From: an uncultured Flavobacteriaceae bacterium
Lineage (GTDB): Bacteria > Bacteroidota > Bacteroidia > Flavobacteriales > Flavobacteriaceae
Length of the DNA stretch: 12,464 nucleotides
Reading direction: 5' to 3'
NCBI GenBank assembly: GCA_937901915.1
Contig: CALGUD010000064.1
Span: 1 to 12,464 of the forward strand
Of the stretch, positions 1-8,029 are shown piece after piece. The number at the start of each line of letters is the position of its first letter. Position 1 is the stretch's first letter. Below the pieces are notes generated by a model. That model was not told the origin of the DNA, made no database searches, and saw only the letters and a list, made by a program, of their open reading frames with translations. Position numbers and translations under genes: made by a program.

Positions 1-99
1 GAAGTCTCTAAATACAAGCCCTCTGACCTATTTGGTCTAGGCTTTCAATTTGGTGTAAAAGAAGAAAAGTTGAGACAGCAAGGAGAAATTGACTGGTAG
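1..99 (+). CDS. C-terminal end of an unidentified protein (partial)
   Basis: An open frame enters from the left edge in frame 1 and ends at TAG 97-99, giving 32 residues that finish ...GEIDW. The tail contains an aromatic/glycine stretch (LFGLGFQFGV) followed by a charged segment (KEEKLRQQ). That could be the last beta-strand of an outer-membrane or beta-rich protein, but it is too short to assign a family. The next gene starts 185 bases later, so this protein is probably not tightly coupled to it. The frame call rests on continuity to the edge and protein-like composition, not on homology. Confidence 0.55.
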   Translation, partial: EVSKYKPSDLFGLGFQFGVKEEKLRQQGEIDW

Positions 100-284
100 G
101 GTTGGATGTTATAAAAGAAACCATAAAAAACCCCAGCTGCGCAAAATTTAGTATTGCGAAAGCACAATAAATAAATTTTACCTCGCTAGAGTCATGCTCG
201 TACCAAGTTAGGTAATAAAAATAATAGGATAAGTTGTAAAATAAGTTTAAGACATATATAAAGCGATTAAGATCAAAAACAAAA

Positions 285-836
285 ATGATTCTATCAAAAG
301 AACAATATTATAAAAGAAGGTGGTTTTTAGCAATACTGTTTTTAATAGTGGGCTTTTTACTGCTATATCTTAGTTATGGTATCTTTTCTTATAATGTTAG
401 TAAGGATGAATTAATTGTAAAAAATGAAAGCCCGCAACTTATAAAGTTAGCATTAACACAAGCAAACAATTCCAATTCATTGATTTTAACTGTGGAGGAT
501 AAAGAGAACAAAATTTCTGGAATTATAAATGACACAATAATAACCACCTTTTCAAAGGTATTTAATATTGATAACCTTAACAGATATAATTTAGGAAATG
601 GATTAGTTTTTACAGACAAAGAATTATTAGGAAAGGAATACAGGTATAGCTATTGGAGAGATAGATTGTACGAATTAGAAATTAACAATGTAAAAATTTT
701 GGAATATCATAAAAAGGAACCAACACTGGGATATATTGTACTTATAATAGCCCTTTTGTGGATTTCTTTTCAAGTTTGGATAATTTATAGATTGGTCACC
801 AAAGGAATAAAAAATTATGACCAGTTTAGTAAATAA
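285..836 (+). CDS. Small two-span membrane protein of unknown function
   Basis: 183 residues, not recognised. Two strongly hydrophobic segments are visible: residues about 13-35, preceded by a basic patch (KRRW), and residues about 147-169, followed by basic residues (YRLVTKG). The positive residues outside both segments predict that both termini are cytoplasmic, with a soluble loop of about 110 residues (36-146) on the periplasmic side. The loop has no Cys and no obvious catalytic motif. ATG 285 is the first Met in the frame and lies directly before the basic N-terminus; no Shine-Dalgarno is visible, as is usual for the phylum. The gene is clearly AT-richer than the large genes downstream, with many AAA, ATA and TTA codons, so it may have a separate origin. 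It ends 50 bases before the 1601-residue gene and could share its transcript, but nothing shows a functional link. Confidence 0.8.
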   Translation: MILSKEQYYKRRWFLAILFLIVGFLLLYLSYGIFSYNVSKDELIVKNESPQLIKLALTQANNSNSLILTVEDKENKISGIINDTIITTFSKVFNIDNLNRYNLGNGLVFTDKELLGKEYRYSYWRDRLYELEINNVKILEYHKKEPTLGYIVLIIALLWISFQVWIIYRLVTKGIKNYDQFSK

Positions 837-886
837 AGCAAGAATTAAAATTTTATTTAAAATAAAACCAAAAAGGTAACCCTACT

Positions 887-3800
887 ATGAAAAAGTACTA
901 CCTACTATTAATAACACTATTTTTTAGCTGTCTTGGCTTTGCCCATACCGGTAAAGACTCGGTATTGGTTAAGAAGGATCCGGGAGTTAAAAAAATTCAT
1001 TTTCAAAGCAATAATGTAAGTGGGTTGGACTCATTAACCCGTGAGCTTTTAAAAGAGATCAACCGTCCCAATATAATAAATACTTCCGAAATTGGTGGCC
1101 AGTACAGAAGTTTCCCTTCCTTAAATGAATATGAAAATGAGGTCGCACCATACTCATTCTTAGACAACCTTGCAGAATTTACCAAAGATTATCTGGAGAC
1201 CGTTTTAAAAACAGATAACAGAACCGATTCTATCATAAAAGCCGGTGAAGAACTACTGGATATCATTGAAGACAATAAAAAGTTTATTGATGTCATGAGC
1301 GGTGATGAGCTGCTTGAGTTTCCGGTGGGAATGAAAAAAAGGGTGTCTCCTGCGTCTGTATTAACCATAGGTGTTCTAAGGGCAAAATTACATCGCGATT
1401 ATGCTGAGGTAGACCTTTTTGCAGAATTAACACTGGCGGAAGTAGGTGACAAAAAGTTATTCTTTGGTGCCCAGGGTGTAAAAATATCACACCAGGGAGG
1501 TATCTACGGAGAAGCAAAATTAAGTTTATTGGCTAATGCGGCAATAGGACAAAGTGGAGGGCAATGGTTACTTACGTTTAAAGGCGATTTCGATGAAGCC
1601 ACCGGCACCACCAAGAGTGAAAGCTACGTAATTATTGATTGTGAAGGGAAGGTAAAAAAGATAGCACTGGAAGGTGATGTGCGTATAGCAAAAACTGTAG
1701 CCGTTCCGGTAGATGAAGAAGGAAATAAAACACACCCCAATGCTACAACACCCAAAGATGGACAAAACCCTGTTGGAAATGAAAGTTATGTAGGTGCAAG
1801 CTTTAAACTTGAAGTAGAATCTTTAGATGACTTACTCATACAGGTCGATATTCCCGGTTTTGAACCCAGGTCTCTGCCGGGATGGGTTCTTAAAGGCCAT
1901 AATATGGTATTGGATTTAAGCGATACTAAAAATTCGCCCCAGGTGGAGTTTCCGGATATTTACAGGGAAAAAAACCTTATAGTACAGGGAAATGAAAACT
2001 TATGGAGAGGATTTTACGCAAAAGAAGTAAGCGTAACTTTACCTGCTGAATTCAGGAAAAAAGGTTCTGACAAAAGAATAACGGCGGGGGCCAAGGGTCT
2101 TATAATCGATAACTTTGGGGTTTCCGGACATTTCTTTGTAAATAATATTTTGCATCTTAATGAGGGGGATGCTAGTAAATGGCAATTTTCCGTCGATTCC
2201 CTTCATGCCGATATTCAGGTCAACCATTTTATAGAAGCCGGGTTTTCAGGAAAAATTGTATTGCCAATTAGTGAAAGCGATTCTTCAGGAAATGGCGCCT
2301 TAAGTTACAAAGGCCTTATTACTGCTGATAAAATTTATAGTGTACGCGTAGATGTTGATGAGGATGTAGATTTTAATATCTTCAAATCAAGAGCAAAACT
2401 TTTTAAAGAGTCATTTGTAGAGCTAAAAATAGATAATGGCAAGTTTCGGCCTGAAGCTAATCTTACAGGCTTGATGGCTTTCAACAAACAACAAAAGGCA
2501 CAACAAGAAACACTTTCTTCTTCCTCCGGGGAAAGCATTGAAGAGTTAGAATTTGAAGGGTTATCCTTTCGGGAATTCCATATTCAAACTGCCCAGCGGC
2601 CTTATCTCAATATAAAATATGCAGGATTTAAGGATACCATTGCATTACCAAAAATGGGAGGTTTTCAATTAGGTTTTTATGATATCGAGATTAAAACAGA
2701 TGATAATGTAGAAGCTGAATTAGGATTTAACGGATTCATTAATCTGGATGAATCAGGGATTCGGGGTGATGTACGTTTACGCATTATTGGTGAACTGAAA
2801 GACGGAGAATATTTAAAGTGGCGCTATAAAACCACCAAAGTTGATTCTATTGAAATTGATATAAAACGTAAATCTTTTGAGTTTTATGGAAAGCTTCACT
2901 TTTTTGAAGACAACCCTATGTATGGTAAGGGATTGGCAGGACAGCTTAGATTAGAATCCGAAAGCTTAGGGATAGAAATGGGCGCCCGTGGTATTTTTGG
3001 CAATACCGGCGAATATCGCTATTGGTTTGTTGACGCCCATGGAAGGCCAACAAAATCTGATAATGAAAATTTTAAAATATACGATTTAGGAGGTGGTGTA
3101 TATCATCACATGCGAAAAGCAGGTGTTGACGAACGGGCCAATTCCATGTCGGGTATATATTATGCTCCTGATAACCGGGTAAAATTTGGTTTCAAAGCGC
3201 TGGCCGCTTTTGAAGTAAAAAAGGCATTTACAGGGTTGATAGCCATTGAAATGAGTTTTAATAAGTCAGGAGGTGTTAATAGACTTGGTTTTTATGGTGC
3301 TGCCGCACTCATGAAAGGAAACAGTTCCGGAGCCGGGAACCCAATGGGTGAAGTTGATGAAATGCAGGCTAAGGTGGCTGAGAAAGAACAATCTCTTAGT
3401 AATTTTCATGAATTGTCCATAGATAAAGAAGGTATCACATACTTTGCAACCGAAGTATTCCCCGATTTATTGACCGGGAAAGAACAATTTGCAGCACAGG
3501 TAGGTATCGATTTTGATTTTACCAACAAAACGTATTGGGGAATGTTCGATGTATTTCTTAATGTAGGAGTAATTAAAGGTGCGGGAGAGAAAAACAGGTT
3601 AGGATATATAGAGTTTTACAATGCCCCTACCGATTGGTATATTTATGTAGGTACACCCACTAAAAGATTTGGTGTTAAAGACATTCCTATTGGTCCGTAC
3701 AAGGCAATGATAAATTTATATTATATGTCCGGAACCATATTACCTGATCCGGCCTTGCCACCCGCTAATGTTATTGATATTTTAAACCTTAAGGGCGATG

Positions 3801-5692
3801 AGCTTTTATTTGGTAGGAATTTTAGCAATGAACTGGCTATGGGTAATGGCTATGCATTTGGTGCCCAGTTTCAACTCGGAATGGGTTTTGACTGGGGAGT
3901 CATCTATGCTTCCATAGAAGCAGGTGTTGGTTTTGACCTTATGATGCGAAATTTCGGTGATGCGCATTGTAAAGGTAAAGAGGGGCCCATAGGAATGGAT
4001 GGATGGTATGCTACCGGGCAATTGTATGCATATCTACAGGGAGAAATAGGTGCTCAGATAAAAGTATTCGGAATTAAAAAACGGGTAAGAATATTACAAG
4101 CTGGTATCGCCGTACTGGCACAAGGCCAGTTGCCGAATCCGGTTTTTATTAAAGGGTATGCAGGTGTAAGAGTTAGGGTTCTGGGAATAGTAACTATAAG
4201 AGCCCGATTAAAAGTTATTATAGGGGAAGAGTGCGAAATAATTGGCAAATCGGGTATGCAGAATGTAGTGGTGATTTCCGACATCATGCCTTCAGATGGA
4301 GCCAATGAAGTAGATGTTTTTGATGCAGTCCAGGTAGCATTTAACGTACCGATGAATAGTGAATTAAAAGTTGAAGAAGATAGAGGAACCAAAACATACC
4401 GGGTAAGTTTAAAAGAAATGACTGTCAAAGAAGGGAACAATGTAATTGTAGGGGACTTTACCTGGAATAACACCAATGACTTGTTAATATTTGAATCTGA
4501 CGACATTTTACCACCGGAAACAAAAATTACTGCTGTGGTAAAAGTATCATTTGAAGAAAAGATAAGTGGAAGTTGGAAACCCGTTATTGATAATGGCCAG
4601 CATGTTGTTGAAGAAAAGATATCCAATTTTACTACAGGAAAAGCACCTACCAAAATTCCTTATAAAAATATAGTGTATATGTATCCGGTTATTGACCAGC
4701 AGTATATGCTACCTAAGGAATCAAACACAGGATATATTCAGCTCGAAAAAGGGCAGGATTACCTGTTTGGATTACCAGGTTATGAGGACAAGCTCTACTA
4801 TATAGATGAAAATGGAAATTATACACCAGCCAATTTTTCTTATAACAATGCGGATAATAAGCTGAGTTTTTCAATCCCAAATCTAAATAATCAGCAAAAA
4901 TATACCTTCCAGTTAATTACGGCTAAATCCGGTTCACTGGGTGAAGGGACTTCAGTTCAGGAAATTTTTACCGATGTAAGCGAGGATGTTTCTATATCTG
5001 GCAATATGATTACCGGGAATTCCAGCAACGATGCATTGTTTGTACGGTTAGGTTTTAATTTCAACACCAGCAGGCACAATACCTTTGTCCAAAAAATGAA
5101 AAGTTTAAAAATCCGGAACCAATATACACTTATAGATGGCTCTTCGGATGTAGGGGCATTGGGTATCGGACTGGAAGAATATGAACCTTTTGGCGAAAAT
5201 GATGTAAAAGGGACTAAATACACGGCTCACCAACCGTTTTTACATCTGGAAGCAGTCTTTGATGACTCCTACTATAAAGACGAAATTTATCCACTGATCT
5301 ACAAAGAGTATCCTTTAGATAAGGACATTTATGTAGATAGAAATACAGAAGAACTTGGAATGCCTCCAAAACGGTCATTTAAAATAACAACTGGTTATGA
5401 TGTATATGTAAGGTCTAACCCTACAAGCAACCATTTAAAAACTCAATTTCCACACCGCTGGCACCAGGCATTGGCATACAAACGGGATTTTGTGGATTTA
5501 CAATACAAAATAGTGAACAGACATTTAAATGTGAATCAGGTACAACCCTGGGTTTTTTATAAATACGGATATATAATGAATGGTAGGTTTCCTTATATAA
5601 ACATAGAAAAGTACAAAGCTAAAGTAACCTATATTTTACCTAAAAAAACAACAGGTAATTCACGGATTATTGAATATAAAAATGAGTTTTAA
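887..5692 (+). CDS. Large exported beta-rich protein with a bacterial Ig-like (Big_5/SbsA-type) domain
   Basis: 1601 residues, exact family not recognised. The N-terminus (MKKYYLLLITLFFS...LGFA) is a Sec signal peptide with probable cleavage after Ala19. Cys15 does not sit in a good lipobox, so a lipoprotein is unlikely. Residues about 150-1120 are mostly short alternating-polarity strands rich in Gly, Phe and Tyr. Clear examples are about 987-1021 and 1039-1118, which could be a beta-solenoid, a long beta-sheet bridge or a barrel-like fold. Residues about 1126-1252 match the SbsA/Big_5 Ig-like pattern: a PSDGANEV-like opening, then FNVPM, LLIFESDDILPPETK, and a closing FTTGKAP. A second beta domain (about 1263-1350) and an unassigned C-terminal region follow. 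I see no T9SS C-terminal sorting domain; the protein ends in Phe after a strand-like segment. It precedes the FN3 and SprB-like genes, separated from them by a palindromic element. An envelope or cell-surface accessory role is inferred. ATG 887 is chosen because it gives the complete signal peptide. Confidence 0.85.
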   Translation: MKKYYLLLITLFFSCLGFAHTGKDSVLVKKDPGVKKIHFQSNNVSGLDSLTRELLKEINRPNIINTSEIGGQYRSFPSLNEYENEVAPYSFLDNLAEFTKDYLETVLKTDNRTDSIIKAGEELLDIIEDNKKFIDVMSGDELLEFPVGMKKRVSPASVLTIGVLRAKLHRDYAEVDLFAELTLAEVGDKKLFFGAQGVKISHQGGIYGEAKLSLLANAAIGQSGGQWLLTFKGDFDEATGTTKSESYVIIDCEGKVKKIALEGDVRIAKTVAVPVDEEGNKTHPNATTPKDGQNPVGNESYVGASFKLEVESLDDLLIQVDIPGFEPRSLPGWVLKGHNMVLDLSDTKNSPQVEFPDIYREKNLIVQGNENLWRGFYAKEVSVTLPAEFRKKGSDKRITAGAKGLIIDNFGVSGHFFVNNILHLNEGDASKWQFSVDSLHADIQVNHFIEAGFSGKIVLPISESDSSGNGALSYKGLITADKIYSVRVDVDEDVDFNIFKSRAKLFKESFVELKIDNGKFRPEANLTGLMAFNKQQKAQQETLSSSSGESIEELEFEGLSFREFHIQTAQRPYLNIKYAGFKDTIALPKMGGFQLGFYDIEIKTDDNVEAELGFNGFINLDESGIRGDVRLRIIGELKDGEYLKWRYKTTKVDSIEIDIKRKSFEFYGKLHFFEDNPMYGKGLAGQLRLESESLGIEMGARGIFGNTGEYRYWFVDAHGRPTKSDNENFKIYDLGGGVYHHMRKAGVDERANSMSGIYYAPDNRVKFGFKALAAFEVKKAFTGLIAIEMSFNKSGGVNRLGFYGAAALMKGNSSGAGNPMGEVDEMQAKVAEKEQSLSNFHELSIDKEGITYFATEVFPDLLTGKEQFAAQVGIDFDFTNKTYWGMFDVFLNVGVIKGAGEKNRLGYIEFYNAPTDWYIYVGTPTKRFGVKDIPIGPYKAMINLYYMSGTILPDPALPPANVIDILNLKGDELLFGRNFSNELAMGNGYAFGAQFQLGMGFDWGVIYASIEAGVGFDLMMRNFGDAHCKGKEGPIGMDGWYATGQLYAYLQGEIGAQIKVFGIKKRVRILQAGIAVLAQGQLPNPVFIKGYAGVRVRVLGIVTIRARLKVIIGEECEIIGKSGMQNVVVISDIMPSDGANEVDVFDAVQVAFNVPMNSELKVEEDRGTKTYRVSLKEMTVKEGNNVIVGDFTWNNTNDLLIFESDDILPPETKITAVVKVSFEEKISGSWKPVIDNGQHVVEEKISNFTTGKAPTKIPYKNIVYMYPVIDQQYMLPKESNTGYIQLEKGQDYLFGLPGYEDKLYYIDENGNYTPANFSYNNADNKLSFSIPNLNNQQKYTFQLITAKSGSLGEGTSVQEIFTDVSEDVSISGNMITGNSSNDALFVRLGFNFNTSRHNTFVQKMKSLKIRNQYTLIDGSSDVGALGIGLEEYEPFGENDVKGTKYTAHQPFLHLEAVFDDSYYKDEIYPLIYKEYPLDKDIYVDRNTEELGMPPKRSFKITTGYDVYVRSNPTSNHLKTQFPHRWHQALAYKRDFVDLQYKIVNRHLNVNQVQPWVFYKYGYIMNGRFPYINIEKYKAKVTYILPKKTTGNSRIIEYKNEF

Positions 5693-5710
5693 AGAAGTAA
5701 ACTTATTAAG

Positions 5711-5837
5711 AGGCTGTCTAAAAAGGTTTAGATAAGAATATAGTTAAATTATATGTCAGGTTGAGCGCAGTCGAAACCTAAGGTTGTTGTTCTCGACTGC
5801 GCTCGAACAGACTTTTTAATAGCTTTTTAGACAGCCT
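5711..5837. repeat. 127-bp nested palindromic element, MITE-like
   Basis: The outer ends are perfect 15-bp inverted repeats: AGGCTGTCTAAAAAG at 5711-5725 and its reverse complement at 5823-5837. Nested inside is a second inverted repeat, 5755-5778 against 5789-5812, matching at 20 of 24 positions. Its core GAGCGCAGTCGA (5763-5774) is perfectly repeated in inverse at 5793-5804. The whole could fold into a long hairpin on either strand. It carries no reading frame of note. From memory, GAGCGCAGTCGA-type palindromes are scattered through many flavobacterial genomes, and GGCTGTCTAAAAAG-type ends resemble insertion sequence termini; neither was searched here. I see no target-site duplication immediately outside the ends. 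Best reading: a non-autonomous mobile or palindromic repeat inserted between two genes. Confidence 0.75.
5763..5817 (+). terminator. Possible intrinsic terminator formed by the inner hairpin
   Basis: The inner stem (core GAGCGCAGTCGA / TCGACTGCGCTC) is the most GC-rich structure in the gap. On the + strand its extended right arm is followed directly by a run of five T (5813-5817), which is the layout of a rho-independent terminator. It could end or attenuate transcription of the 1601-residue gene before the FN3 gene. The loop is long (about 10-18 bases) and the T run short, and the structure may exist for transposon rather than transcription reasons. Confidence 0.35.
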
Positions 5838-5842
5838 ATATG

Positions 5843-5850
5843 AGGAGGTG
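5843..5850 (+). promoter_or_regulatory. Strong Shine-Dalgarno sequence (AGGAGGTG)
   Basis: AGGAGGTG is a near-perfect complement of the 16S rRNA 3' end, which is rare in Bacteroidota, and it is unlike every other gene start in this window. It lies 5 bases after the palindromic element and 11 bases before ATG 5862. The spacing is slightly long but workable. It does not serve the TTG at 5916 directly, which is 65 bases away. Confidence 0.4.
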
Positions 5851-5861
5851 GCATAAAAATT

Positions 5862-5903
5862 ATGATTACTCTTCCTGATCATGGAAGTAATAAAGAATTA
5901 TAA
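5862..5903 (+). CDS. Candidate 13-codon leader ORF upstream of the FN3 gene
   Basis: ATG 5862 opens a 13-codon frame (MITLPDHGSNKEL) ending at TAA 5901-5903. It is preceded by the strong AGGAGGTG site. It lies in the same frame as the following FN3 gene, and its stop is only 12 bases before that gene's TTG start, so ribosomes could re-initiate there. It may be a translational-coupling leader, a decayed former start of the gene, or chance. A second small frame, ATG 5881 to TAA 5913, ends 2 bases before the TTG. No peptide function is proposed. Confidence 0.25.
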   Translation: MITLPDHGSNKEL

Positions 5904-5915
5904 AATAGAATAAAA

Positions 5916-8018
5916 TTGAAGAAAAACATTCAAAATATAGCATGCATTTTCATCATTACGCTACTTAGCGTTATGAATGCGCATTCACAATCTACGGAAG
6001 AAGCCAATGAGCCAAAACCCGAAATTGTAGTAAAAGCAAGGGCACAAGGCAATAAAATTTTATTGCGGTGGGGGGTAAATGAAAAATTTGCATGGAAGTA
6101 TGGTAATGAGCACGGATATATTGTTGAACGGGTTACAGTATTAAGGGACAGTCAACCTTTACCAGAGCCTGAACGAAAAATATTAACAGGTGGGGCCATA
6201 AAGCCAAAACCATTAGCAGAGTGGGAAGCATTGGCAATTAGAAGCGATATGGCAGCAGTAGCAGCCCAGGCCATTTACGGAGAAGATTTTGAAGTAAATG
6301 ATGAAGAAAATGACAGCAAATTAATGCAGGTTGTATATGAAAGTGAAGAACTGGACAGGAGATTTGGGTTCTCTATGTATGCAATCGACCAGGATTTTGA
6401 AGCGGCTCAGTATGCAGGCTTAGGCTACATAGATGAAGATGTAAAATCCAACGAAAAATATCTGTACAATATAAGTGCTGCTGTTCCGGTAGAGGTAATG
6501 GAAATAAAGCCTTCCGGTGTATTTATTAGTCCGTCGGAAGAAGAAAAATTACCAAAACCAACAGATTTTGCTGGTTATTATTACAAAAGATCGTTTGTAT
6601 TGGTTTGGGAATACGACCTGATGTTATCTTATTATACGTCGTATGATATTGAAAAGTCTGAAGATGGGAAGCATTTCATCAAATTGAATGAAACTCCTAT
6701 AACAAAATTAGCAGATACAGAGTATTCCGGGATTTCATATACAGATAGTGTACAACAGTTTAATAAACCGTATTGGTATCGGGTAGTGGGTAGGTCCCCC
6801 TTTAATGAGGAAAGTGAACCCTCTGATGCCATAGAATTGATAGGGCATGAAGAATTGCAAGCCATTCCTATGTTTGAAAAGAATGTAATGATTTCAGATA
6901 CCGAAGTTGAACTTTCATGGGTCATCCCGGAACAGGAAGCCTGGAAAGTTCAGAAGTTTGACCTCTTAAGAGCTGAAACAGCGGTTGGGCCATATAGTGT
7001 GGTGATTGCAGATATTGAAGCGAAGACAAGAAAGATCCGGTACAAAGAACTTAAGCCTATCAATTATTTTAAGATTCAGGCCTTGGGGATTGCCGGAGAT
7101 AAGCCGGTATCACCATCCAACATGGTACAGCCTGTAGATTCTATACCTCCCTTAAAACCATTGGGGCTTACAGGTGTAATAGATACTTCGGGCGTGGTAA
7201 GGTTAAGCTGGAAACATAATACGGAACCCGACCTGAAGGGCTACCAGATTTTAAGGGCAGACAGGCCGGGGCAGGAGTTCACCATGCTCAATAAATATAG
7301 TGTAACTACGCCGGACTATACGGATACCATCAATTTAAGATCATTTAACCCAAAGGTTTATTATAAAATAATGGCTTTGGACCACAGGTATAACGAATCT
7401 GAGTATTCAGAAATTTTAGAACTTAACCGTCCGGATAAAATTCCACCAACATCACCTGTTTTCGACTTCTATAAATTAAAACCCGAAGGAGTATTTTTAA
7501 AATGGATAAAAAGTTCCTCGGAAGATGTAGCAAAAGAAATTATATACAGGAAAACCATGGCCGGCCAATCAACCGATATCTGGGAAAAGGTTTATGAAAC
7601 AGGCACTGATACGATTGCTTCCTATGTAGATAAAAATACTGTACCCGGGAGTAAATATTTATATACCCTCGTTTCCGTAGACCATAGCGGACTGGAAAGC
7701 AATCCATCTCCGCCATTAGCTATAGAAGTAATGAATAACCTACTTAAGGAAGGTGTAAAAGGGTTATATGCATCTGTTGACAGGGAAAATAAATTTGTGA
7801 CCCTAACGTGGCGGCTTACCGAACCGAATATACAGGAAATTTTACTCTATAAGAAGGAGAAAGAACAGCCCTATGTGCTGTATAAAACTCTAGATGCCGG
7901 ACAAAAACAATTTACAGACCAGGCATTATATCCTAGTACTACCTATAAATATGCCCTCAAAGCCATATTTAATGATGGTACTATGAGTGAGTGGCAGGAA
8001 ATTGAGGTGGTATATTAA
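5916..8018 (+). CDS. Exported multi-domain fibronectin type III-like protein
   Basis: 700 residues. Residues 1-25 form a Sec signal peptide (basic MKKN, a hydrophobic stretch, then NAHSQ) with cleavage near Gln25. The rest is a chain of FN3-like beta domains with typical markers (L.W or LSW strands, Y.I.R/K, Y.Y.V...D..G, SPPS links). Rough limits are 36-190, 213-310, 314-407, 411-504, 510-605 and 612-700. The first domain is unusually long because a charged, alanine-rich, probably helical segment (about 92-150) is inserted. No enzyme motif and no C-terminal type IX sorting domain are seen; the protein stops at the end of the last FN3 domain, so it may stay in the periplasm or at the outer membrane. 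The start is TTG 5916, since only this gives the full signal peptide and an in-frame TAA lies at 5901. The next gene begins 11 bases after the stop, which suggests cotranscription. A binding or scaffolding role is inferred. Confidence 0.85.
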   Translation: MKKNIQNIACIFIITLLSVMNAHSQSTEEANEPKPEIVVKARAQGNKILLRWGVNEKFAWKYGNEHGYIVERVTVLRDSQPLPEPERKILTGGAIKPKPLAEWEALAIRSDMAAVAAQAIYGEDFEVNDEENDSKLMQVVYESEELDRRFGFSMYAIDQDFEAAQYAGLGYIDEDVKSNEKYLYNISAAVPVEVMEIKPSGVFISPSEEEKLPKPTDFAGYYYKRSFVLVWEYDLMLSYYTSYDIEKSEDGKHFIKLNETPITKLADTEYSGISYTDSVQQFNKPYWYRVVGRSPFNEESEPSDAIELIGHEELQAIPMFEKNVMISDTEVELSWVIPEQEAWKVQKFDLLRAETAVGPYSVVIADIEAKTRKIRYKELKPINYFKIQALGIAGDKPVSPSNMVQPVDSIPPLKPLGLTGVIDTSGVVRLSWKHNTEPDLKGYQILRADRPGQEFTMLNKYSVTTPDYTDTINLRSFNPKVYYKIMALDHRYNESEYSEILELNRPDKIPPTSPVFDFYKLKPEGVFLKWIKSSSEDVAKEIIYRKTMAGQSTDIWEKVYETGTDTIASYVDKNTVPGSKYLYTLVSVDHSGLESNPSPPLAIEVMNNLLKEGVKGLYASVDRENKFVTLTWRLTEPNIQEILLYKKEKEQPYVLYKTLDAGQKQFTDQALYPSTTYKYALKAIFNDGTMSEWQEIEVVY

Positions 8019-8029
8019 AATAAAGAGTT

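Noticed and set aside
140..158. Small hairpin CGCAA...TTGCG downstream of the first partial gene
   Set aside because: The stem is only 5 bp, with no T run after it and a 9-base AT loop; it is not enough to call a terminator.
242..249. TAAGTTTA as a Bacteroidota -7 box (TAnnTTTG)
   Set aside because: It matches 7 of 8 positions but has no TTG/TTTG box at the right distance upstream, and such matches are expected by chance in sequence this AT-rich.
929..934. Lipobox at Cys15 of the 1601-residue protein
   Set aside because: The preceding residues Phe-Phe-Ser do not fit the usual Leu-(Ala/Ser/Thr)-(Gly/Ala/Ser)-Cys pattern, and a normal signal peptidase I site follows at Ala19.
4054..4653. Reverse-strand open frame of 199 codons
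   Set aside because: It lies wholly inside the 1601-residue gene, is antisense to the well-supported Ig-like region, and its translation is Ser/Thr/Pro-rich with no domain signature, as expected from a shadow of beta-rich coding sequence.
5866..5890. Hairpin around TGATCAT (CTTCC / GGAAG with flanking TTA / TAA)
   Set aside because: Five plus three base pairs with a two-base bulge is weak, and there is no second copy nearby to suggest an operator.
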